From an uncultured Lachnospiraceae bacterium (lineage in GTDB: Bacteria > Bacillota_A > Clostridia > Lachnospirales > Lachnospiraceae), in NCBI GenBank assembly GCA_947302185.1, contig CAMYVI010000185.1, positions 1 through 5,410 of the forward strand: 5,410 bases of DNA, written 5' to 3'. Numbering within the stretch: position 1 is the first letter of the stretch; each line of letters begins with the position of its first letter. Position numbers and translations under genes: made by a program. Below are positions 1 to 5,410 of the stretch, in pieces. The notes under the pieces were generated by a model. It ran no database searches. It saw nothing but the letters and a program-made list of their open reading frames with translations, and had not been told where the DNA came from.

Positions 1-1416
1 GGCGGCTACTATTTATATGTGCAGCAAAAGCAGACTTATTACCACGTAAGCAACGACAGCAGGCATGTGGTCATTATCGGCCATGCCTACAACCCGTTTG
101 ACGGTAAATACAGAGAGGAAGACTTATGCGAAGATCTGCTCAGAGCATATGAGCAAAGCCTTGAGAGCTACTTTGATAAGGTCTCCGAATTTACAGGCTT
201 GCACGTCATAGTATTAGTTGACGGTAAACAGGTCATCGCCTGTCAGGACGCCTGCTCGTTGACAGGTTGTTATTTCGGTATTATCGAAGGCGCTATGTAT
301 TTTTCCGAACAGTCGCAGCTGATAGCAGATATCTGTGATCTGGAAATGGACGGGACTGTAAGAAAACTGGTCGAATCAAAGTGTTATAACATAGGGAACA
401 GGCATCTTCCCGGGAATCTCAGTCCTTATAAAAAGATACGAAGGCTTGGCGCAAATACGTATCTGAAATTCGATGGGAAATTCCATGTCAGAAGATTCTT
501 TCCTACGCACGCCCACGAAGAGTATAAGACGGAAGAAGAAATACAGAATGCAATTGCAGCTATAGGGGATTTATTGCACAGCGGAATAGAATGCTGCACA
601 AAGAAGTGGGACCGCTGCACGATCTCACTATCCGGGGGAACAGACAGCAAAACAACGCTGGCCTGTGCAAACGGATTGTATGATAAATTCAGCTACTACA
701 GCTTTTATTCAAAACCTCAGGAACTGGTCGATGCAAACGCAGCTGCCGAGATCTGCTCAAAGCTGGGACTGCAGCATACATTGTATACCATTCCGGAGAG
801 TAATGAAGAGTTTGATAACTTCGAGCTGGTAAAAAACTGCTTAAAGCACAGTACAAGCTATTTTTTAAATCTTGCCGATAATGAAATCAGAAAGTATATA
901 TATCTGCATGATCTGGACAAGTATGATATTGAGTTGAAGTCATGGGCGTCAGAAGTACCCAGAGTATTCCTTGAACGCAAATATCAGCTGAAGATGCCGG
1001 AGATTCTGACAGAGCGGCACTGCAGCATATTCCAGACCAGATATTTTATGCATCCGCTTCTGCTCAAGTGGTCGGATGAAACCTATTATCGATTTTTAAA
1101 GAGTATAGGGTTGGACAAACCGCTGTATAACTATGAGCACACAGATCTGTTTTATTGGGAAATCAGAATGGGATGCTGGGGAGTGACGGTCATTTCTTCG
1201 CAGCAGGTCTATCATAGAACGACGATACCGATGAATAACAGAAAAATTCTGAATATGTTCCTCGGAATTCCGCGGGAATTGAGAATAGATGACACGGCGC
1301 ATAAACGGATCATGGTCTATTCCAATCCGGATTTTGCCAATGTACATGTCGAGATCAAAAATCTGTATTTTTCACGGATACCGTATCTGGCTCGAAAAAC
1401 TATACTACCTCTATAG
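1..1416 (+). CDS. Asparagine-synthase-like amidotransferase (5' partial, C-terminus apparently frameshifted)
   Basis: The protein joins a degenerate class II glutamine-amidotransferase-like N-terminal region to an asparagine synthase ATP-pyrophosphatase domain. Numbering from the GTG at 19, the PP-loop that binds ATP is S205-G-G-T-D-S210, preceded by TISL. The N-terminal part keeps family-like strands (VVIIGHAYNPF, then ACQDACSLTGCYF and YFSEQSQLIADI around residues 74-105). A linker resembling PG.LSPYKKIRRLG.NTYL follows. The late segment YWEIRMGCWG, with IPMNNRKIL, is typical of the C-terminal half. The frame is open to base 1 and encodes GGYYLY before GTG 19, which has no good ribosome binding site, so the real start and any catalytic Cys2 lie upstream. 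Known relatives amidate carboxyl groups by adenylation; those in O-antigen loci (WbpS/WbtH type) are linked to uronamide formation. In this operon, carboxyl amidation of a glycan sugar is the best inference, but the substrate is not readable. The reading-frame end at 1416 looks premature (see the separate tail feature). Confidence 0.85.
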   Translation, partial: GGYYLYVQQKQTYYHVSNDSRHVVIIGHAYNPFDGKYREEDLCEDLLRAYEQSLESYFDKVSEFTGLHVIVLVDGKQVIACQDACSLTGCYFGIIEGAMYFSEQSQLIADICDLEMDGTVRKLVESKCYNIGNRHLPGNLSPYKKIRRLGANTYLKFDGKFHVRRFFPTHAHEEYKTEEEIQNAIAAIGDLLHSGIECCTKKWDRCTISLSGGTDSKTTLACANGLYDKFSYYSFYSKPQELVDANAAAEICSKLGLQHTLYTIPESNEEFDNFELVKNCLKHSTSYFLNLADNEIRKYIYLHDLDKYDIELKSWASEVPRVFLERKYQLKMPEILTERHCSIFQTRYFMHPLLLKWSDETYYRFLKSIGLDKPLYNYEHTDLFYWEIRMGCWGVTVISSQQVYHRTTIPMNNRKILNMFLGIPRELRIDDTAHKRIMVYSNPDFANVHVEIKNLYFSRIPYLARKTILPL

Positions 1417-1453
1417 AACATTGTTTTACAGACCGAAAAAAGGTAAAAGATAA
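1388..1453 (+). other. Out-of-frame C-terminal tail of the asparagine-synthase-like gene (apparent +1 frameshift)
   Basis: Frame 1 of the upstream gene ends with the unremarkable LARKTILPL and TAG at 1414-1416. In frame 2 the same bases read LEKLYYLYRTLFYRPKKG, then KR and TAA at 1451-1453. This basic, aromatic C-terminal helix is what I would expect after KNLYFSRIPY in relatives. Frame 2 is open from 1289 (TAG at 1286-1288), so one extra base between about 1380 and 1400 would explain the shift. Candidates are the C at 1387 (restoring PY-WLEK) or an extra A in the A5 run at 1395-1399 (restoring LARK-LYYLYRT). The restored protein would have about 477 residues from GTG 19 and stop 2 bases before the next gene, matching the tight spacing elsewhere. 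This could be a real recent mutation or a sequencing or assembly indel. Confidence 0.6.
1441..1444 (+). promoter_or_regulatory. Weak ribosome binding site for the GTG-started glycosyltransferase
   Basis: AGGT sits in an A-rich stretch about 11 bases before the GTG at 1456, longer than ideal spacing. It lies inside the out-of-frame tail of the preceding gene. If that tail is the true C-terminus, ribosomes finishing at TAA 1451-1453 would end 2 bases before the GTG, so translational coupling could compensate for the weak site and the GTG start. Confidence 0.4.
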
Positions 1454-1455
1454 CA

Positions 1456-2589
1456 GTGAAAAAAGTACTATTGACGGCGTCAGTCCAGAGTCATATCGCA
1501 CAGTTTCACAGGCCGCTGATTAAGGTTCTGAAGCAAGAAGGATACGAGATCCATATCGCTGCGCGGAATAATCTGGCCGAGAAAAACGGACTCAGTATCA
1601 AAAATGTCGATAAGATTTACGAAATTCCGTTTCAGAGATTTCCGCTGGATCCCCGAAATCTTGTCGCATACCGGAAATTACGGGAATTGTTAAAATCCGA
1701 AAAATATGACCTGATCAGCTGCAATACGCCGGCCGCGGGTGTATTCACAAGATTGGCTGCGCGTAATGTGAGAACATCCGGTACGAAAGTGTTTTATACG
1801 GCGCATGGATTTCACTTTTACAAGGGTGCTTCTCGAAAAAATTGGTTTCTATATTATCCTATCGAACGCGCGATGGCACATTTTACGGATAAGCTGATTA
1901 CGATTACGAAAGAAGACTACAGACTCGCTAAAGCGAATTTTGCCTGCGAGGTGGACCATATTTATGGCGTAGGGATCGATGACGGCAGATATTTTGCGGC
2001 GCAGAGTGAAAATGCAGCACATTTTCGCAGCGAGTATGCTGAAAACGCCGGTTTTGTCATTCTCTGCGTCGGAGAGCTGAATAAGAATAAGAATCAGCTG
2101 ACCGTCATCAGAGCCGTGAGTGAGGTAGTAAGAAAGAAACCGGACATAATGCTCTGGCTTGCCGGGAACGGTCCGTATGAGGGTGTCCTGAGGAATGAGA
2201 TCGAAAAACTGAACTTGAATGATCATGTCCGCCTGCTTGGATACAGAACAGATCTGGAGAACTTCACGGGGAGCTGTGATATACTTGTTTCCGCAAGCTT
2301 TCGTGAGGGACTTCCTCTGAATCTACTGGAGGCCATGGCCTGCGGAAAACCGGTTATCGCATCGGTGAACAGAGGACACAGAGAACTTGTCAGACCCGGA
2401 TACAACGGACTCCTGTTCGATGCCGAAAATGAACAGGAATTGAAAAGGCATATTCTGACTCTCATGGAGAACCCGGGGTTGAGGAAAAAGTTTTCGGAGA
2501 ACGGGTTCAAAGTGGTCGAAAAGTATAAGGCCGGTAACGTTGAGAAAGAACTGAGAAGGATATATCTGCAGCAAGATGCAAATAGGTGA
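1456..2589 (+). CDS. GT4-family glycosyltransferase, EpsD-like
   Basis: This is a 377-residue cytoplasmic or membrane-associated retaining glycosyltransferase with the GT-B fold that would transfer a nucleotide-activated sugar to a lipid-linked glycan intermediate. The N-terminal acceptor-side domain runs from MKKVLLTASVQSH and includes YDLISCNTPAAGV and the conserved TAHGFHFYKG (A116-H117-G118-F119-H120-F121), followed by YYPIERAMAHFTDKLITI. The C-terminal donor-binding domain begins near residue 190 with VILCVGELNKNKNQ and contains the EX7E motif E284-GLPLNLL-E292, then AMACGKPVIAS. The length is normal for the family. The GTG start is chosen because TAA at 1444-1446 closes the frame upstream, no ATG occurs near the N-terminus, and the beginning matches the usual MKKVL strand. 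The closest named relative I recognise is EpsD of Bacillus subtilis biofilm exopolysaccharide synthesis. The donor and acceptor sugars cannot be told from sequence. It ends 5 bases before the pyruvyl transferase gene. Confidence 0.93.
   Translation: MKKVLLTASVQSHIAQFHRPLIKVLKQEGYEIHIAARNNLAEKNGLSIKNVDKIYEIPFQRFPLDPRNLVAYRKLRELLKSEKYDLISCNTPAAGVFTRLAARNVRTSGTKVFYTAHGFHFYKGASRKNWFLYYPIERAMAHFTDKLITITKEDYRLAKANFACEVDHIYGVGIDDGRYFAAQSENAAHFRSEYAENAGFVILCVGELNKNKNQLTVIRAVSEVVRKKPDIMLWLAGNGPYEGVLRNEIEKLNLNDHVRLLGYRTDLENFTGSCDILVSASFREGLPLNLLEAMACGKPVIASVNRGHRELVRPGYNGLLFDAENEQELKRHILTLMENPGLRKKFSENGFKVVEKYKAGNVEKELRRIYLQQDANR
2584..2589 (+). promoter_or_regulatory. Ribosome binding site overlapping the stop of the EpsD-like gene
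   Basis: AGGTGA lies 5 bases before the ATG at 2595, and its last three bases are the TGA stop of the glycosyltransferase gene. A TAG at 2592-2594 sits in frame directly before the ATG, so 2595 is the first possible start. Confidence 0.75.
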
Positions 2590-2594
2590 TATAG

Positions 2595-3686
2595 ATGAAA
2601 GTAGGAATATTAACTCATTACAGTGTCTATAACCAGGGAGCTCAACTGCAGATGTACGGTTTGAAATACTGGCTGGAAGAACACGGACACACTGTATACA
2701 TTCTTACGTACGAGAAGAACTTTGATTTTAATGAAAATGAGAAAAAGAAAAACAGCGGTTCCGTTCAAAACATGCTGTATTATGCACATGAGTACTTGAT
2801 AAAGAAAGGAATCGGTCTTTCTGCTTTCAATGTCGGAAAAGTACGTGCGATAAAAAAAGACTTTCAGCAGGTCAGGACAATCCCTTATGACCGGAGTGAG
2901 TGCGATGTTATTATTGTCGGCAGCGATGAAGTATTCAGTGTAGATGTCGGCTGTAATAAAATGATGTACGGGTACGGGATGGGAACGATTCCGATAATTG
3001 CTTACGCTCCGTCTTTCGGAAGGACAACGCAGGAAATCCTGAAAAAATACAATTGTTTTGAGCTGGTCAGAGACGGGCTGGCCAACAATTTCGCTGAACT
3101 GTCCGCAAGAGATTTCCATACACAAAAGATGATTCGGTCTCTGACAGGTAAAACGGTCCCGCTTGTATGTGACCCGGTTATTTTATATCAGGGATCGAAA
3201 TTTTATGTTCCTGTCAGAAATATTTCAGGCAGATATCTCCTTATATATTCCTATGACAGGAATCTGACGGACAGAAGAGAGATTCGCGAAATCAGGAAAT
3301 ATGCGAAAGCGAACAGACTTATCACAGTCTCTGTCGGAACATATCACGGATGGTGCGACAAGAATATTGTCTGTAATGCTCACCAGTGGGTCTCCTATTT
3401 CAAAGGTGCAGAAGCCGTTCTGACAGATACTTTTCACGGGACTGTGGCGGCTATCAAAAACCATTGTAATACTGCAGTTTATGTAAGAAAAAGTATCAAT
3501 ACCTTTAAGCTGAAGTCTCTGCTGAGAACGGTTGGGATGGAGGACCGGGAACTGAAGTCCATAACTGCGGAAAACATTGAGAAGATACTTTCGAAAAAAA
3601 TCGATTATCAGGCAGTCGAGGAAGAAATGGCCGGTATGATTCGCGAGAGCGAAGAGTATCTGAAAAATAGCCTGGAGAGTGTATGA
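2595..3686 (+). CDS. Polysaccharide pyruvyl transferase family protein
   Basis: The 363-residue protein matches the polysaccharide pyruvyl transferase family (PF04230; CsaB/WcaK-type), whose members transfer pyruvate from phosphoenolpyruvate to a sugar as an acidic ketal. Visible family landmarks, in order, are the N-terminal strand MKVGILTHYSVYNQGAQLQ with the asparagine-glycine turn, DVIIVGSDEVF (G109-S110-D111-E112-V113-F114), LSARD (S170-A171-R172-D173), the CDPVI segment (D193-P194) and the C-terminal DTFHGTVAAI (D278-T279-F280-H281-G282). The length is normal. Many relatives read GSDQVW where this has GSDEVF. The ATG at 2595 has a good ribosome binding site and a stop codon immediately upstream. 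It ends in an ATGA overlap with the FrhB-like gene, indicating translational coupling. It probably modifies a sugar of the glycan built by the flanking glycosyltransferases. Some members of the family may do other chemistry, so the pyruvyl activity is known for relatives and inferred here. Confidence 0.9.
   Translation: MKVGILTHYSVYNQGAQLQMYGLKYWLEEHGHTVYILTYEKNFDFNENEKKKNSGSVQNMLYYAHEYLIKKGIGLSAFNVGKVRAIKKDFQQVRTIPYDRSECDVIIVGSDEVFSVDVGCNKMMYGYGMGTIPIIAYAPSFGRTTQEILKKYNCFELVRDGLANNFAELSARDFHTQKMIRSLTGKTVPLVCDPVILYQGSKFYVPVRNISGRYLLIYSYDRNLTDRREIREIRKYAKANRLITVSVGTYHGWCDKNIVCNAHQWVSYFKGAEAVLTDTFHGTVAAIKNHCNTAVYVRKSINTFKLKSLLRTVGMEDRELKSITAENIEKILSKKIDYQAVEEEMAGMIRESEEYLKNSLESV
3674..3677 (+). 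promoter_or_regulatory. Ribosome binding site for the FrhB-like gene, inside the pyruvyl transferase gene
   Basis: GGAG lies 5 bases before the ATG at 3683, within the last codons of the pyruvyl transferase gene. That gene's TGA stop at 3684-3686 overlaps the ATG as ATGA, a classic arrangement for coupled translation. Confidence 0.7.
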
Positions 3687-4918
3687 ATAGTATAAATGAC
3701 GAATCAAGATATATATGTTCCGGATGCAGCGCATGCAGTACGGTATGTGATTTTGGCGCAGTTCGGCTGAAAATGGACAGTACCGGATTCTTTCAGGCTG
3801 AGATAGATGACGAAAAGTGTACGCATTGCGGCAAGTGCAGGAAGGTATGCATGCGGTTTGCGGATGAGATATGCGGCGTGAACTTATACAGTGCAGGATT
3901 ATACGCCCTGCAGAGTGCTGACCGGAAAGTACTGAGAAACAGTGCTTCCGGAGGCATAGCCCATGAGCTTGCCCTTATGGCATTGCAGAATAACGAAACG
4001 GTCAGCGGAGCAGCGTATAACCGTAAAAAGAACATAGTGGAGCATATTCTTGTTCGAGAAACGGATGACTTGCGAAAGCTGGACGGATCCAAATATCTTC
4101 AGAGCAACACCATGAGGGCTTTCAGGAGTATAGCGGAAAGAGCGCGGGAAGATAGTGACAGCCGCTTTTGTATATTCGGTCTTCCCTGCCAGATAGCCGG
4201 ATTCAGGCTGGCCGCTGAAATGCTGAAAATTCGAGACCGCGTGCTGCTCGTGGAACTTTTTTGTCACGGCGTTCCCACCTATAAATTATGGGAAAAGGAA
4301 CTTGACAGAGTATCGAATAAGATTGGAACGCGTCAATTCAAAAAGGTGAGATTTCGAGATAAGAGCGTAGACTGGCATAATTATTGTCTGATAGTCAGGT
4401 CCGCAGATAAATTGTTCCGGGGAAAACGTGAAAGGGAACTGTTCTGGCAAGTCTATTTTGAAAGTATCCTGTTGGGAGACAGCTGCTATCAGTGCAGATT
4501 CAGAAAAGAAGAATCTTGTGCGGATATTCGTCTGGGTGATTATTGGGGACCGAAATACCAGTTCAATAAGGAAGGGGTCTCCGCAGTCTACGTATGTACA
4601 CCGGAAGGTGAGAAGGCTGTTCGGGACTTGATTGAAACAGGCCGGGTACGTGAACTGGAAGCCACGACCGCGGCGGAGATGCTGGCCAGACAGAATATGC
4701 AGGGGTATGTAAGAACGGAAAAGATTCATGCCGAAGCGATGGAAAAACTTCGAAACGAAGAAGATATTGAGAGAATTATTAAGGACTATCGCAAAAAGCA
4801 GCCGGCGGGGCAGAAAATAAAGAGGGGAATTATGTCTGCGGGGTCGGTGCTGCCGGATCGATTAAGAATCGAGCTGAAAAAGAAAGTGTCCTTTGCTCTT
4901 ATGCAGAGAAAAAGGTGA
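3683..4918 (+). CDS. Iron-sulfur protein of the coenzyme F420 hydrogenase/dehydrogenase beta-subunit (FrhB-like) family
   Basis: The N-terminus of this 411-residue protein carries two ferredoxin-type 4Fe-4S motifs: C12-x2-C15-x2-C18-x3-C22 and C46-x2-C49-x2-C52-x3-C56. The usual prolines after the last cysteines are replaced by D23 and M57. The FrhB-like region (PF04422/PF04432) begins at RNSASGGIAHELAL. It includes IFGLPCQIAG (C169), LVELFCHGVPT, and the signature D266-S-C268-Y-Q-C271-R-F followed by C279-A-D-I-R-L-G-D-Y-W-G289. These later cysteines could bind a further cluster. In characterised FrhB this domain binds FAD and reduces F420, but a clostridial host probably lacks F420, so electron transfer to or from flavin or ferredoxin is more likely. 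The C-terminus (about 350-411) is rich in Lys, Arg and Glu and has no membrane segment. Translational coupling to the pyruvyl transferase gene suggests a role in the same glycan-modification step; the substrate is unknown. Confidence 0.88.
   Translation: MNSINDESRYICSGCSACSTVCDFGAVRLKMDSTGFFQAEIDDEKCTHCGKCRKVCMRFADEICGVNLYSAGLYALQSADRKVLRNSASGGIAHELALMALQNNETVSGAAYNRKKNIVEHILVRETDDLRKLDGSKYLQSNTMRAFRSIAERAREDSDSRFCIFGLPCQIAGFRLAAEMLKIRDRVLLVELFCHGVPTYKLWEKELDRVSNKIGTRQFKKVRFRDKSVDWHNYCLIVRSADKLFRGKRERELFWQVYFESILLGDSCYQCRFRKEESCADIRLGDYWGPKYQFNKEGVSAVYVCTPEGEKAVRDLIETGRVRELEATTAAEMLARQNMQGYVRTEKIHAEAMEKLRNEEDIERIIKDYRKKQPAGQKIKRGIMSAGSVLPDRLRIELKKKVSFALMQRKR
4913..4918 (+). promoter_or_regulatory. 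Ribosome binding site overlapping the stop of the FrhB-like gene
   Basis: AGGTGA ends in the TGA stop of the FrhB-like gene and lies 8 bases before the ATG at 4927. It is the same stop-within-ribosome-site arrangement as at 2584-2589. TGA at 4921-4923 closes the frame just upstream of the ATG, fixing the start. Confidence 0.7.
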
Positions 4919-4926
4919 TGTGAGTA

Positions 4927-5410
4927 ATGATTAAAGTACTGCAGGTAGTCGGCAGAATGGATTATGGCGGAACGGAAACTCTGCTGATGAATTTGTTAAG
5001 GGTCTTGGATCAAAATAGTATCCAATATGATTTTGTCGCACAGACACCGGAAGAGTGTGCTTATGATCAGGAGATTTACTCCTACGGAGCGAAAATCTAC
5101 AGATGCCCTCACATATCTTGGAGGAATCTGAAATCTTACCGGGAATGGTGGCAGAAATTTTTCCTGGAGCATCCGGAATATCTGATTGTACATGGGCACA
5201 GCAGAGGCTCGGCGCCGATTTATCTGGATGAAGCAAAAAAAGCAGGACGTATTGCTATACTGCATTGCCACAGCGGGTCTTACGGTCTCGGGGTAAAGGG
5301 TCTTGTCAGGTTTCTCTGGCAGCTGCCCCTATATCATATCTCCAATTACAAATTCGCATGTTCTTATGATGCGGGGGTATCACAGTTCGGAAAGAAAAGC
5401 AAGTTCTATG
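4927..5410 (+). CDS. Glycosyltransferase, GT4 family, EpsF-like (3' partial)
   Basis: The frame is open from the ATG at 4927 to the end of the window, giving 161 codons plus one base, with no stop. The translation starts MIKVLQVVGRMDYGGTETLL, matching the N-terminal acceptor-side domain of GT-B glycosyltransferases: the glycine-rich loop with G14-G15-T16-E17, then YDFVAQ, IVHGHSRGS (H89-G90-H91-S92), ILHCHSG (H113-C114-H115-S116) and ACSYDAGVSQFGKK near the end. This is the pattern of EpsF-type enzymes, in which IVH.H, HSHN-like and ACS..A..LFG segments recur. The donor-binding C-terminal half with the EX7E motif, probably another 200 or so residues, lies beyond the window. It would add a sugar to the same lipid-linked glycan as the upstream EpsD-like enzyme; sugar specificity is not readable. 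The spacing to the FrhB-like gene is 8 bases, so it is in the same operon. Confidence 0.88.
   Translation, partial: MIKVLQVVGRMDYGGTETLLMNLLRVLDQNSIQYDFVAQTPEECAYDQEIYSYGAKIYRCPHISWRNLKSYREWWQKFFLEHPEYLIVHGHSRGSAPIYLDEAKKAGRIAILHCHSGSYGLGVKGLVRFLWQLPLYHISNYKFACSYDAGVSQFGKKSKFY

Noticed and set aside
19..21. GTG as the true start of the asparagine-synthase-like gene
   Set aside because: The frame is open to base 1, the six codons before it (GGYYLY) continue a plausible beta strand, there is no convincing ribosome binding site, and the family needs more N-terminal sequence.
1380..1420. Programmed ribosomal frameshift in the asparagine-synthase-like gene
   Set aside because: I see no recognised slippery signal with a stimulatory stop, Shine-Dalgarno-like element or hairpin. 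A simple one-base insertion or sequencing indel is the more economical explanation.
1417..1455. Terminator or promoter in the longest gap between genes
   Set aside because: The stretch is A-rich but has no GC-rich inverted repeat followed by a T run and no clear -35/-10 pair. It is better explained as the out-of-frame end of the preceding gene.
2610..3125. Long antisense reading frame (171 codons) opposite the pyruvyl transferase gene
   Set aside because: It lies fully opposite a well-supported gene, its translation shows no recognisable domain, and it is rich in Ser, Val, Ile and Phe as expected for a shadow frame.
3225..3734. Antisense reading frame (169 codons) across the pyruvyl transferase / FrhB-like junction
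   Set aside because: It is antisense to two genes with clear family motifs, has no domain signature and no convincing ribosome binding site.
4428..4631. Small + strand reading frame inside the FrhB-like gene
   Set aside because: It overlaps the conserved CYQCRF and LGDYWG region in another frame and has no recognisable product.

Overview
The window reads as a piece of a surface-polysaccharide (exopolysaccharide, capsule or cell-wall glycan) biosynthesis operon from a low-to-mid GC Gram-positive bacterium, most likely an anaerobic member of the Clostridia such as a Lachnospiraceae-type gut organism. The reasons are a GC content in the mid-40s by eye, AGG/GGAG-type ribosome binding sites, very tight gene spacing, and a gene mix (EpsD-like and EpsF-like glycosyltransferases, a pyruvyl transferase, an FrhB-like iron-sulfur flavoprotein) that is common in clostridial glycan loci. 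The host assignment is inference; no taxonomic marker gene is present.

All five genes are on the + strand. (1) An asparagine-synthase-like amidotransferase (1-1416) is open at its 5' end, so its true start lies upstream of the window. Its C-terminus appears frameshifted, with a family-like tail continuing in another frame to a TAA at 1451-1453. (2) A GT4 glycosyltransferase of the EpsD type starts with GTG (1456-2589). (3) A polysaccharide pyruvyl transferase follows after 5 bases (2595-3686). (4) A protein with two ferredoxin-type 4Fe-4S motifs and a coenzyme F420 hydrogenase beta-subunit-like domain overlaps it by 4 bases (3683-4918). (5) A second glycosyltransferase of the EpsF type begins at 4927 and runs off the 3' end.

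Spacing between genes is 39 nt (or 2 nt if the frameshift is resolved), 5 nt, a 4-nt overlap, and 8 nt, with a ribosome binding site before each. No internal promoter or terminator is apparent and no intergenic stretch exceeds 40 bases, so this is one co-transcribed unit. There is no RNA gene, insertion sequence, CRISPR array or evident repeat.

As a working model, the two glycosyltransferases add sugars to a lipid-linked repeat unit on the cytoplasmic face of the membrane. The pyruvyl transferase adds an acidic pyruvate ketal. The asparagine-synthase-like protein may amidate a carboxyl group, for example of a uronic acid. The FrhB-like protein supplies an unknown redox step that may act together with the pyruvyl transferase. 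The points most worth a second look are the C-terminal frameshift in gene 1 and the translationally coupled pyruvyl transferase / FrhB-like pair.
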